Assembly (NCBI GenBank): GCA_021521415.1
Contig: JAIQDT010007342.1
Coordinates: 1 to 64,000 of the forward strand
Length of the DNA: 64,000 nucleotides
Direction: 5' to 3'
Origin: Bidens hawaiensis
Taxonomy: Eukaryota; Streptophyta; Magnoliopsida; Asterales; Asteraceae
Each line of letters opens with the position of its first letter. Within the stretch, counting starts at the first letter, position 1. Below are positions 20,041-30,289 of this stretch, piece by piece. The translations under genes and the position numbers were made by a program. The notes under the pieces are model-generated. The model did not search any database and was not told the DNA's origin. It saw only the letters and a program-made list of their open reading frames with translations.

Positions 20041-20362
20041 TTTTAGTCTTTTTCTCTTGTCATTTTTCATTCACTTTGTTTTAAATTTTCCCCTAGCTAC
20101 ACATAACTTTTTTTCCACTCTTTTCCACATATATAAGAAAGTTGATATTCCTTTTATTATTATTATACAGATCAAACTCCTCTTCTGATAAAAGTTGAAA
20201 ATTTTATAATATCATATACGCAGCACAATAATCTCTTAATAAATTATAAGAATTAAGTATATAAAGTCTGTAATTTTATCTCCCTAATTTTTAGTAAGCC
20301 CCTAATTTTTCTATGCAGACTTCTAAAATGTTATGCCACAATGACATGAATAGTTTGTATAA

Positions 20363-21006
20363 AGGGACCCGGGGCACTGCGTGAGGAGCACCCATCACGC
20401 ATGATGGGTTCACCGCACACCGCCGCTGGTCCTTTGTTTGGCGTGATGGGGGTGTGTTGCGTGATGGCCATCACGCAAGTGATGGTTGTTTTCCAAGAAT
20501 TTGACCGTTGGGAGAGACGTTTGGGAGGGGGGGGGGAGGGTTAAAAAATAAAAAAAAAACTTATTTTACCTATATAAAACTAAAACATATCTTCAAAACA
20601 TACACAAATCCAACTCAAACTCAACTCAAATCCAACTCAAAATCTTCTACTACACACACCATTTTAACATATCAAATGGAGGGTTCTAAGAAACGTGGGT
20701 CGGGTTCAAAGAAAACCCAAACCTGACCAAAGGTTCGACAAAATCTAGGCGAACCGTAGGTTTTTTTTTGTCGGTTTTTTAATTTAGTTGTCTTTATTTA
20801 ATGTAATCTTGTTTTATTTTTTATTTAATGTAATATTGTTTTATTTTTATTTTTAATATTTATTAAAAAAAATTATATCACACCACACCACACCACACCA
20901 CCATCCCTAGTAAAAATAATCACATGTGATGAATTTGAGGTTGGTGATGTGGCACACCACCATTGGAGGTGGTGTGTGATGAGCTTTGCACCACCCCTTC
21001 CCCCCC
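20363..21006 (+). mobile_element. Harbinger-type MITE 1
   Basis: TAA is present at 20360-20362 and at 21007-21009. The ends are G-rich at the left (GGGACCCGGGGCACTGC) and C-rich at the right, an imperfect inverted pair. Inside are a TATATAAA at about 20572 and a short frame of 16 codons (20677-20724, MEGSKKRGSGSKKTQT), which looks like the leftover start of a transposon gene. CACAC repeats lie at 20880-20902. It directly abuts MITE 2. Confidence 0.45.
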
Positions 21007-21009
21007 TAA

Positions 21010-21885
21010 GGCTTTGTGTAGTGAGCTACAATTGAGGGCGAGGAGGGGCGACAAAGGGCGCAAACACCGCCCCCGGGGGCGATTTTGGGCGATTTGGGGC
21101 GGGGGCGGATTGTTATTATCGCCTAACTTGTGAGAAAATAATAATATTATATTAAATTTGACCGTTTGACAACGGTAAAAAAAAGTTTAATTAAAACAAT
21201 ATATTATATATCTATATAAACATATACCTTTTTCTCCATTTCATATCCTTCTTCTTCATTTCACATCTATATAAACATAAACATTCTTCAAAAAATTTAG
21301 CAAAATGAATCCTACAAACAACCCGAACCAACCGACACTCGTGGAAGTCGCCGCTACCATAAGAGAAATCATCAAAAAACAAAAAAAATGTGTCGAGGAA
21401 CTCAACGATGTCATGAACGAAACCAACAAACAACACGAAAAGATTGACCAAATGTTGGAATTGCGGGAATTGAGTGAAAAATACGAATCCCTCAAAGCGG
21501 CCGGGTCACACGAAGAGGCCGCATTATTGCAACGACAACGAATTGAAAAAATGCGCAAATATTATGAATATTAGTATGTTATTTAGTTATGTTTTTTAAT
21601 ATTTTTAGTTATGTATTTTTTTTTAATTTTAATGCATTATTAGTTATGTTTTTTAATTTTTTTGTATTTCTTTTTAATTTTAATGCAGTTTTATTTAATT
21701 ATTTAAATAAATTGTTTTTATTTAATTAGTTTAATTATAAAAAGAAAATAATAAAAAAACACATTGTGGGCCAAACTTGTAGCTCCTACACCATTACACC
21801 CCAAAAACAAATTTTCACTCCATGCTGACTGGACGCCACGTGTCACAATTCGCCCCTAATTATAACTCCTCCACTACACATAACC
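21010..21885 (+). mobile_element. Harbinger-type element 2 with a small ORF
   Basis: The ends GGCTTTGTGTAGTG (21010) and CACTACACATAACC (ending 21885) are inverted with 12 of 14 matches, and similarity continues inwards. TAA flanks both sides (21007-21009 and 21886-21888), the PIF/Harbinger duplication. The 876-bp interior has a GC-rich left part (21050-21115) and an 89-codon frame preceded by a TATA-like CTATATAAACATA. It is too short for the transposase, so it is a deletion derivative. Confidence 0.7.
21305..21574 (+). CDS. Small coiled-coil protein in Harbinger element 2
   Basis: The frame encodes 89 residues from an ATG (MNPTNNPNQPTLVEV) to a TAG. Residues 13-85 are almost continuous helix-forming sequence rich in Glu, Lys and Gln (EIIKKQKKCVEELNDVM, EAALLQRQRIEKMRKYY). 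It lies 50-70 bp downstream of two TATA-like runs and fully inside the inverted ends of the element. I infer it is the fused remains of a Harbinger accessory (Myb/SANT-type) ORF1 that kept its C-terminal helix; no DNA-binding domain remains. A shortened fossil without function is equally possible. Confidence 0.4.
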   Translation: MNPTNNPNQPTLVEVAATIREIIKKQKKCVEELNDVMNETNKQHEKIDQMLELRELSEKYESLKAAGSHEEAALLQRQRIEKMRKYYEY

Positions 21886-21888
21886 TAA

Positions 21889-22072
21889 TATGCTATAGGT
21901 TTTTTACATCCTCTTTCACTTTTCTTTATTGGCTTTATAAAATTTTCATTTTATTTAGTGAATGTATATTGTGTACATTACTTTCACCTTTTCCCTTATA
22001 GGGCTTTTCTAGAGGGACTAGAAATGACAAATACTTTAAAAATGAAGGTTAAAACTTAAAAAAGATTTCTAC
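21889..22072. other. Presumed upstream region of the 22.1-24.1 kb gene
   Basis: AT-rich sequence between Harbinger element 2 and the TATA box at 22073. No specific motif is clear. If the downstream gene is real, this is all that separates its promoter from the transposon. Confidence 0.35.
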
Positions 22073-22080
22073 TATAAATA
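22073..22080 (+). promoter_or_regulatory. TATA box of the putative membrane-protein gene
   Basis: TATAAATA lies about 30 bp before a pyrimidine-rich, CATCATC-containing leader that ends in a splice donor at 22139. The position fits a plant core promoter. Confidence 0.45.
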
Positions 22081-22104
22081 GAAGTTAAGCTGGAATTCAT
22101 TATC

Positions 22105-24090
22105 AGCATTTCATCATCAATCATCTTCTTCATTTCTGGTATTGTTTACTTTGTTCAGTTTTTACAATACAGATTCTAATTGTTGTTTGTGCATCAATTT
22201 TTGGTTACGATATTGTAGTTTGATTTTGATCCAACTTGTAATTTTGTGTTGAAATAAAGATATTAGAGATAATTACTAATTAATTATGTAAATGATACTA
22301 GCTTAGTTCATACTTTTGTATTTTATTACACCATGATCATGGTTTTCTTAAAAAAATAATCAACTTCTTCTTCAAGGTTTTTACTGTAACTCAGAGGCGG
22401 AACTAGCATATGTTGAGGGGTAGCTCCTCCTCAACTTTTTTGACAAAGTACATTTTGAGTGCAAAATTTCTTTTTTCTTCTTCGTTTTATGTATCGGCTA
22501 TCAATGAACTAAAACTGTTTCGCTTTCACCGCTCCTCAACTACTCTTCTAGATCCGCCACTTTACTGTACTACATTTTTTCAAACCAAGACCTATTCTTC
22601 ATTCTTAATTAAATCTTTTGTGTTTATCATCATAACGAAGGTTGAAACTTTAAGATGATTGCTAATTAGTTCTGTAAATGCCTATATGGTACTGGCTTCG
22701 TTCATTGTTTTGCCTTTTATTATATCGTAATTTCTAAAGCCGCCGGTAATTACACACACACGCAAACATAATACACACATGTAATAATTTGTTTTAACTC
22801 CAACCATGGATTCTAAAAAAGTCCTAATTCTTATTATGTAGGGTGGTATTAATTTGGTCACTCGCCATGAGCACGGAGGGACAACAAGATCTCACTCGTG
22901 ATCCACGGTAAACAAAACCACGAACAAACAAGTACGCTTTAATATACTCTTTATTTTATTTAAGATTGGATTTAATGTTTCTTCAAATCCGCAGTTTGAT
23001 GAAGAAATTCAACCCGCTAGTGTGTAAGTCTTCTTTCGATTTTCCCACAAGACTATGCACATGTGTTCATCACCTGCTTTGCTTAGATATTTAGTATTTG
23101 GAAGGAAAAGTCCAATTAGGGGTGGAAAAAAGAACCGGTTATGGTTCGGGGGGACCGGTTTTTAACCGAAACCAGTTTCTAACCAGTGCCCAAGAAACTG
23201 GTTACTACCCGATTCAACATGGCGGTTACAAACCAGTTTGGAGAATTGAGCACCAAAACTGGTTTTACTTATATATATTTTTAAAATCGGTTATTTACCA
23301 GTTAACTGGTTAGGTTATTACCTGGAATCGGTTATACCGACTAGGGTATTCCTGGCTAAAAACCGGTTAGTACCCGAACCGGTTATTGACCTAACTGGTT
23401 TTTTAACAACATTTTCAGTTAACTGGTGCGTGCACCACTATGTCTAATGTCATCAAAAGATAATACGCCCATTGGGTTTTATTTATGAGGCTATTACCGG
23501 AATATAAAGCTAAGTTTCCGAATGGAATTCATCCGTTTTAAAGGCCCAACATACCTTGCCCAAGCCCAAACCATAGTGCAATTTATTTAATTATTTATTT
23601 TTGAACGGCATAGTGCAAAAACTATCCTACTTCATTGTTTGTAAGCCCATATCATTTTTTATACGTTCAACTAATTATAGGCCTAGAAAAACCTCCCTCG
23701 TCAAGTAACAAGTAAGAAGAAAACCAAGTGTAGTTTACAGTTGTTTTCTTTGATAATATGTTATTGTTTTTCTTTTTCAGGGTCGTTTATTGCCCTCTGC
23801 TTTTGTGGATTCCTTATATGATCCTTTTTGGAATTCTTATTAAGAAGGAAAAAGACAATCCTGGCCTTCCTGTTATCATCTCTTTTTTTCTTTTCACGGC
23901 CAGTTTTTGCAGCCTAACTTTCTCGGTCACGGCCCGTGTTTGCGCACCAAACTCTACCGAGAAAAAAGAAAAGTTTCAAAGGTGGCTAAAGATATATACC
24001 ACTGCAGAGCATGTGTCTGTTGCTTTATGGGCTGCCGCATTCTCCTTGCTTTGTTGGGAGTTTCTCAAAGTGATGACATTTCAAAAATAA
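22105..24090 (+). CDS. Putative host gene: small multi-pass membrane protein (four exons)
   Basis: Proposed exons are 22105-22138 (untranslated), 22842-22907 (ATG at 22867, MSTEGQQDLTRDP), 22995 to about 23021, and 23781-24090 (ending TAA). Acceptors ATGTAG, CCGCAG and TTTTTCAG and donors GTATTG and GTAAAC are canonical. The third donor must be GTGTAAG at 23022 to keep frame; the better-looking GTAAGT two bases later would shift it. The protein is about 125 residues with three hydrophobic segments: YCPLLLWIPYMILFGILI, LPVIISFFLFTASFCSLTF and VALWAAAFSLLCWEFL. I do not recognise the family. MITEs sit in introns 1 and 3. It may be a working gene or a recent pseudogene. Confidence 0.45.
22389..22560. 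mobile_element. Small MULE-like or fold-back MITE in intron 1
   Basis: The ends AGAGGCGGAACTAG (left) and CTAGATCCGCCACT (right) are inverted near-copies. The identical 9-bp TTTACTGTA occurs at 22380-22388 and 22561-22569. A 9-bp duplication suggests the Mutator superfamily. The left edge may lie a few bases further in. Confidence 0.5.
23117..23440. mobile_element. hAT-type MITE in intron 3, rich in ACCGGTT
   Basis: The ends TAGGGGTGGA and TGCACCACTA are inverted with 8 of 10 matches. The flanks AGTCCAAT and TGTCTAAT agree at 6 of 8 positions, consistent with a decayed 8-bp hAT duplication. The interior is a low-complexity array of ACCGGTT and AACTGGTT in both orientations, typical of this plant MITE type. 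Confidence 0.55.
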
Positions 24091-25205
24091 CCTTACCTTT
24101 TATTAAGTATCATATCTATAAAATAACCGAGCAAAAGACCGTAACTAATTATTCGACTTGCACATGGATATGTGGCCATGTGGGTATTTGATAATTATAG
24201 TTCATATATATGACTGGCTAATTAATGTATTTAAGTTCACATTTTGTTAATTATGCTATCAATTTCCACTGCCAAGATAAGTATCAATTTAATGTACGTG
24301 TTAGCAAATTAAAGAGAAATCGAGTGTGGGTCTCTTCACAGTTATATTATTGGTTTACAAATTTCTATTTTTACTTTTTAATATGAATGCAAGAGAATAA
24401 ATGGATAATCAAAGAAGAAAGCAATTTGATTTAATTGGAGTACAAAATATGGGTACATCAAATCTTAAAATAGGGGACAATTAGTATGTGTAAATTAGAG
24501 ATGTATAAATTTATACCATCGAGCAATTTTAATTTTCGCCTTAACTTTTCTTGTGTAGTAATTTGGACACATCTTTCAATCAAAATCTCAAGATCCCAAA
24601 GTAAAATACAAATACCATCAAATACATGTTAAGAACATCTTTTCACACATATTTAAAGAGAAACATTGCATATTAGACATTGCATAGGCCAGTTAGAGGA
24701 ATTAATTATTTTTAGACGAAGCTCTCTAATTTTTAGATATCTACTTTTGAACTCCTACCTCAATGTCAAAAAGGTGAGGGCATCATCTTCAATGTGAAGT
24801 AACAATATTGAGGCTGTTCCAAGTATGAATCGTTCGTGCATATTATCTAGTGATTGATGCTCAATTTTTATATTTAAACCTCGATTCATCACACATATTT
24901 AAAGAGAAACTAATAAACCACGTGAGCCACAGGCTAACAACTTCAGTAGTATCTACAACTCAAAATGACAACGAAAATAACACCCAAATTAGAAATTATT
25001 GATTGAACTAAAGGAAGGTATAAACATGATAATGACAAAACGAGTCCTCCGTTATCCCACATGCATAAGAATGATATCGTTATGTAATCATGTTCTGCGC
25101 TTCTGTTGCTGTTTAAATATATTCTTTAGCTAGTGAGGCATTTCATAAGCGTCATCATATTTTGGGTGTTACGATTCGAAGCTATGCTAATTACCAACTT
25201 CAAAA
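24091..25205. other. Intergenic spacer
   Basis: AT-rich sequence follows the putative membrane-protein gene. ACACATATTTAAAGAGAAAC occurs twice, at about 24641 and 24891, as a short direct repeat. I see no gene. Confidence 0.45.
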
Positions 25206-25232
25206 GGGGGTGGGGGGTGGGGGGTGGGGGGT
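25206..25232 (+). repeat. Run of G tracts with a strong quadruplex pattern
   Basis: Four runs of five or six G separated by single T residues occupy 25206-25232. Single-nucleotide loops between four G tracts are the pattern expected to form a very stable DNA quadruplex. No gene or promoter is evident beside it. Confidence 0.7.
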
Positions 25233-25318
25233 TGATTGTTGTATACTAAAGCACATGTACTAAGATACTAAGATTTAGTCTTTTGATACACCATTACATG
25301 CATGTTTCTTGTTTGACT

Positions 25319-25863
25319 TAGGGCTGTTCACGAACCGAACCGAACCGAACATGGGCATGCTCATACTTGGTTTGGTTTGAAAGCGAGCTGAACCGAGCGG
25401 ATTGAATTTAAAGAAACGAGCGAAATCTTTATACTTGAACTTGGTTCGGTTTCGTTTTGCTTGATTTCGTACAGAGTTTCCAATTTTAAATTTCAAAATA
25501 TCATTAATTCAAGACTTTCAACTCTAAATTGTCTAAACTTTCACCTTTAAAATGTATAAAACTCATAGTTAACAATAAAACATATATATAACGAGTGGCT
25601 ATGAGAGGGAAATTTTAAAAACTATAAAAATAGTATACTTTTATATATATACATAAAGTTTATATATAAAACTAATATATAAAAATTAATTCGAGCAAAA
25701 CGAACCAAATCAAACCGAGCGAGGCTTTGCTCGTGCTTGGATTGCTTTTAAACCGAACCGAGCCGAACGGCTCACTTGCAAACCGAGCCGAAATCGAACG
25801 AGCATTTTTTGAGCAAAATTCGAGCAAACGACGAACGAGCGGCGAGCAGTTTGGACAACCCTA
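25319..25863. mobile_element. hAT-type MITE with perfect 8-bp duplication
   Basis: The ends TAGGGCTGTTCA and TGGACAACCCTA are inverted with 10 of 12 matches. The identical 8-bp GTTTGACT lies at 25311-25318 and 25864-25871. The interior carries GAACCGAACC and GAGCGA arrays on both strands around an AT-rich core. The duplication length and TA-G terminal motif fit the hAT superfamily. Confidence 0.8.
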
Positions 25864-25871
25864 GTTTGACT

Positions 25872-26319
25872 TAGTGAACATGATTTGGTTTATAAAGTTT
25901 TACGAAACGATTTTATCAATAGCTGTTTTAAGATATAAAAGTATGTTTTTACATTTCGCCAACTCTTGAAGAGTCATTTGTTCATTGATTATTTAATTAT
26001 GAGGGCAAATTAACCCTTTGAACCAAGTTAAACATGCACGATTGTACGGTTGGCCGGCTGAGTAATAAGACTTGAAAAAATAATAACGATGAAAGAAAAA
26101 AAAGGCTTCTAGAATCATTTTGTCTATATTTACTCACGTTATTGGAAACGTGACTCGGTATGTAAATTACTTTTTGACTCTTCGTAGCCTACTTTACTAC
26201 TTTAGCATTTTGATTTAGAATAACAAAATATCATTTAATGCAATAAATATTATGTAAAAATAGGGTACCAGGTTGGGTCAACTGTTTTCTCACATATATA
26301 TAATGAGTTTTCTCATGAG
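25872..26319. other. AT-rich spacer left of element E
   Basis: No open frame, terminal repeat or promoter-like cluster is visible in this stretch. Confidence 0.5.
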
Positions 26320-26324
26320 GGTAG

Positions 26325-26594
26325 TGTTGTGTACTCAAAATAACACAACTAATTATACTCAAAGTAAGAAGTAATTAGCTATGATTATATTGATTAAACG
26401 AAGAATTACAATTGAGATATCAAAGAAGAGAAGGGGATGGGATATCAGACGTTACAGAAAGAGATGGGAAGAAGAAGCATAACACACATAATCATCATAT
26501 TCGTTGTTTTTCTCAACACTCGTCCGCTTCATTATATAATGAGATCTTTCACTTTGTTGGGCCGATGTTACTGGGCTCGGGTCCGTTCATAACA
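26325..26594 (-). repeat. 3' LTR of element E
   Basis: A 270-bp copy from TGTTGTGTAC to CATAACA, matching 29552-29810 with about 97% identity by eye. Confidence 0.85.
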
Positions 26595-26735
26595 TTACCC
26601 CCCCTTTCAAATTCACCTTGTCCTCAAGGTGTAAAGTTGTTAAAATAACATGTGAGACGGTTCGACCAATAGCTATAAGTGCTGCACACATTCGGGTTGG
26701 AAACAGAGCATTAGCCTGTTCCGACAGTTGGGCTT

Positions 26736-29528
26736 TTAAAATTCAAGTGGTTTATGTCCATACAGGGCTGCAAATGATGTTCGTGAGTGTAGCCTACACT
26801 CACAATCGATTCGAATAACCACTCTCAATTCCCACATATCTCGTGTTACCAAACTTGTATCGAGTAAAAAGTACCTTTTTTTCTTCCACTTCAAATCTGA
26901 TTTATTTTCATCATCAGAATTATCTCCTGCTGCAATGTGGCTCCCATATTTATTGACATAATTATTCATTTTTATAAATGAATACTCTAGAGTGTGTAAT
27001 ATTAAATCTAAACTAGTAGAGAGCATTGATGTGGAAAATGACAAATTCATGTCTGCTGTAGTTTGAATGTTTTTAATATTAGTGTTTGTTGAATGTTGCA
27101 CTTGAATTAATTGTGTAAATGTATTCTTTGAAGCCATAAGAAGTCCTGGACAACGAGCAAAACCCATAGAAATGTCAATTTTAGACCCGCTCCAAATCTT
27201 TGAAAGTGCTGATTTTTTCTTATTAATGGTTGAGTCTTTCATATTCATGACAGCAATGATTGCCCAAAGGAACCTGAATTTTAAAAGGTGAAACTCCATC
27301 TCTTTCACACCCCTAACAACCGATCTAAATCGATCTTCTGATGTAAAAAAAATGTTGGGTTGTCTAACCAACATAATATGAATTACCGAATTAAGAATCC
27401 CACTCGAAATTGGTTGTAAAAGCAGTATAGATAATCCATTCAACATAATGCCAAGAATGGCATTATCAGCCGAAACAGTTGCAAACCGCTCGATATTCGA
27501 ATTATATTGCACCGCTATCCCGCGAGCTTCGTTTACAACCGTATCACCAATGACAAAAAAGTCAACGGAAAAGAAATGGGTCAAAGTCAACAGCGTAGCA
27601 CGATCAAAACTCGCAACAAACTTCGCAACCAAAACACGTGTAAGGACATGAGTCGCAACCATTCGGGCATTCACGAAGAGTATGTGTCTTTTAAAAGCTG
27701 CCCGGAATTTTCCAATCGAATCAGATAGCCAACCCGGTTTCAAACAAAATTGAAAATATCTAGTGAATTGTCCCCGAGGACTGTGCGTTTAAATCTAGGC
27801 AGTACAAATGGTTGGGATTTTAATGGCCGCAGCAAAATATTTGACTTCCCAGTATTATAATCGTTTGACCTGTCAACCTCATCTTTTCCCATGTCGCCAA
27901 AAATAAGCACATGCTGTAACGAGTTTTGACCCGAGTTCCGAGATGATTTGGATTGAAAAACCAGACTCCAAGTAACCGAACCGTTTAAGAGTTTGTGGCC
28001 CAGTTTGTAAGTGTACACTAAGGTGGCCCATGAATCCTTCAAGAATCGAGTATAAATGAAACCGGAATTATGCCAACCCCCTAAAATTACCAGAAACCTC
28101 AACCCTATAACCTGCATATCTCGTGTTCCATCATACGCTGGATTTTTCCATGGTCGATGAGACTGATTGACATAATGACGTCTGCTGGAATACATATTTA
28201 GTAGTTCTGTTGGAAGTGCTTGAGCTAGAGGATTGATTATACCTGGTTTCCACACAAACGAGTGAATAAATAATGATGCAGGCACAACCAACTGGGTAGA
28301 GATGATGTTAATTACTATCGAACCAATACCGAGCCACCTTACGTTCGTATGTTTTATCACAGAAGAATCACCAACAACACAATCGGTGGCGTATACGGTA
28401 TCATTCACTTTTGACTCAGCTGCTAAAATTGTATTTAGACTAGGTTTAGCACTTTCAAGCATCAAAATATACTCTAGTATATCCATGTGAGCATCCTTAA
28501 CTCCTAGGGACTCATTGACATCAACTATTGATTTTGTTTGGCCTGTTAAAACCTGATTATCAATGGTTTCATGAATATCTCTATAATTTTCAGTTTCAAT
28601 ACTATCAGGCATTTCATCAAACACTTGAAGAGCATATTCATTGTTGGTGTATAGTAACACAAACGCGCTCTGACCATTATGTGAAAAACCAAATCGATGC
28701 ACATACCCGTTGGCTTGAATCAGTGTGTGAACAAATATAAGACCCGGATCAAAACAAAGGGTTGCCGCCTCTTCCAATTGACACGACATAATTTCAGGAA
28801 TTGCATATAAATTGAAGTACTTGATGGCTTGAGCGATCGGTAGATCATAATTAGCTCCAGTGAAACGAGAGAATTGGATCTGTGCAGCTGTGTTAACCTG
28901 TTCTGGTTGTGAATTCAGGTATGACAGATTAATCTGTTCGGGTTGTGAATTGGTTTGAGATTGCAAGGAACTAAGATCTAGTAATGGAGATTGATCAGGA
29001 ATTATTAGCTCAAATCCAACTGCGACTAAACCAGAATTAGTAGTAGCAAGCCCTAGATGGTAAGCAATTCCGCTTGAAAATTGTTGAATTGAGCCCTCCA
29101 CATTGTCAAACGAATCATTCATAGTACCCAAATTAACATCCAAAGTTAATTTACAAACCTCAGGTGATTCGTCAATTAAAGGCATCAATGCATTAGGGTT
29201 TAGTGACTCAAAATCTTCATAGCAATGGTCATCAGTAGAAGGAGCTTGTGCATTTACAGATGTAGCAATTGAAGACACGGCAGTGACGGAATCAGTTTGA
29301 AGGTCACCAACGTGAAGCATTGCATCAGTGAAGGTCGTCCATGTGACTGATTCGAAGCTTCGATGCCACGAATTGAACCTCATCATCGAATAATTCAACA
29401 ACATACGGAAATCTCTCATCATCATATATGGCGTAAGAAACAAAATACCGTTCGGCTATAGATATCCAATGAGCAGGTACTACATCCGAAATCGACTGCA
29501 GGTCATCTCTGTAACAATCCAAAGCCAT
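26736..29528 (-). pseudogene. Unidentified long coding region of element E (about 930 codons, two frameshifts)
   Basis: The ATG at 29528 (MALDCYRDDLQSISDVVPA) lies only about 20 bp from the 5' LTR. The frame runs to about 29340, shifts into a frame open to a TGA at 27740, then shifts one base back into a frame ending at 26736. Together about 930 codons are open, interrupted only at two points. The composition is ordinary for a soluble protein: an acidic region with NSQPEQINLSYLNSQPEQVN repeated, an SRFTGANYDLPIAQAIKYF stretch, and a basic C-terminal stretch KSDLKWKKKRYFLLDTS. No Gag, protease, polymerase or integrase motif is present, and I do not recognise the family. It may be a captured host gene or a novel element protein. 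Confidence 0.6.
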
Positions 29529-29551
29529 ATAAACTGAGGATCAATGAAAGC

Positions 29552-29810
29552 GTGTACTTAAAATAACACAACTAATTATACTCTAAGTAATTAGCTATGA
29601 TTATATTGATTAAACCAAGAATTACAATTGAGATATCAAAGAAGAGAAGGGGATGGGATATCGGACGTTACAGAAAGAGATGGGAAGAAGAAACATAACA
29701 CACATAATCATCATATTCGTTGTTTTTCTCAATACTCGTCCACTTCATTTTATAATGAGATCTTTCACTTTGTTGGGCCGATGTTACTGGGCTCGGGTCC
29801 GTTCATAACA
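29552..29810 (-). repeat. 5' LTR of element E (inner end shortened)
   Basis: The copy begins GTGTACTTAAAATAAC and lacks the TGTT present at 26325, so a few terminal bases and probably the PBS are lost. The outer end CATAACA and the GGTAG duplication are intact. Confidence 0.8.
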
Positions 29811-29815
29811 GGTAG

Positions 29816-30281
29816 TCTTTGATAATGAAGATGATCGGATAGGCTAGTAGCCCATTATATAAATGACTGTTCAAGAAAAAAAAGTTAATTCAATATAAGT
29901 AAAAGACATATATGAAGCTTAACATTTTATAAATAAATTAGCACACTCGTAACAACATTGACACCAGCACCACACATTGACACCAGCACCACTAAAGCAT
30001 AAGCATAATCGAACCTAAATTGGGAACCGCAATCCCAAATCATAAGTCTTAAATTTGGAATCTTCAATCTACTTCAACCCCTGAATTTATAAAGCTAAAA
30101 TTAAATAAATGAATAAAAGCATAACAAAAACAAGGCATAAAGCAAAATTTATACAACATTGTTTCATCCTATGGGTTATTGTTTCCATAAACATCACACA
30201 AATAGCTTTCGTTATCATGTGTATTTATAAATTAATCAACACAAAAACCTAAGAAACTTTTTTGGAATGATCAACTAATTA
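29816..30281. other. AT-rich spacer
   Basis: It contains a short direct repeat (ACATTGACACCAGCACCAC, two copies at about 29955-29992) and nothing else recognisable. Confidence 0.45.
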
Positions 30282-30289
30282 ACGTCGGG

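Larger units (their letters stand above)
26325..29810 (-). mobile_element. LTR retrotransposon E with an unidentified coding region and no pol
   Basis: LTRs at 26325-26594 and about 29552-29810 begin TGTTGTGTACTC (left copy) and end CATAACA. The 5-bp duplication GGTAG lies at 26320-26324 and 29811-29815. Next to the left LTR the minus strand has the purine tract GAAAGGGGGGGTAA, preceded by CACCTTGAGGACAAGG, a motif often seen near the 3' end of plant gypsy elements. The LTRs differ by about eight substitutions and a 7-base indel. No zinc knuckle, protease, RT or integrase motif is present. The first bases of the inner end of the 5' LTR and any standard PBS are missing. Confidence 0.85.

Noticed and set aside
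20508..20726. 72-codon frame with a poly-Gly start
   Set aside because: It starts in a G run at a non-convincing start; the only ATG with a leader-like context is at 20677, which gives 16 codons.
25275..25496. Minus-strand open frame rich in Lys/Arg/Phe
   Set aside because: It is a translation of the GAACCGAACC array in a hAT MITE.
26412..26648. Open frame of 78 codons, similar to one at 29628-29822
   Set aside because: Both lie in the LTRs of element E and mirror each other only because LTRs are repeats.
27740..27745. Programmed -1 frameshift between the two large frames of element E
   Set aside because: The sequence ATTTTGTTTGAAA is not a clear slippery heptamer, and another frameshift exists upstream, so ordinary mutation is the simpler reading.
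26325..29810. Ordinary gypsy element with pol overlooked in element E
   Set aside because: All frames between the LTRs were read for the RT YIDD/YVDD box, RNase H and integrase motifs and none was found; only the 3' purine tract resembles gypsy elements.
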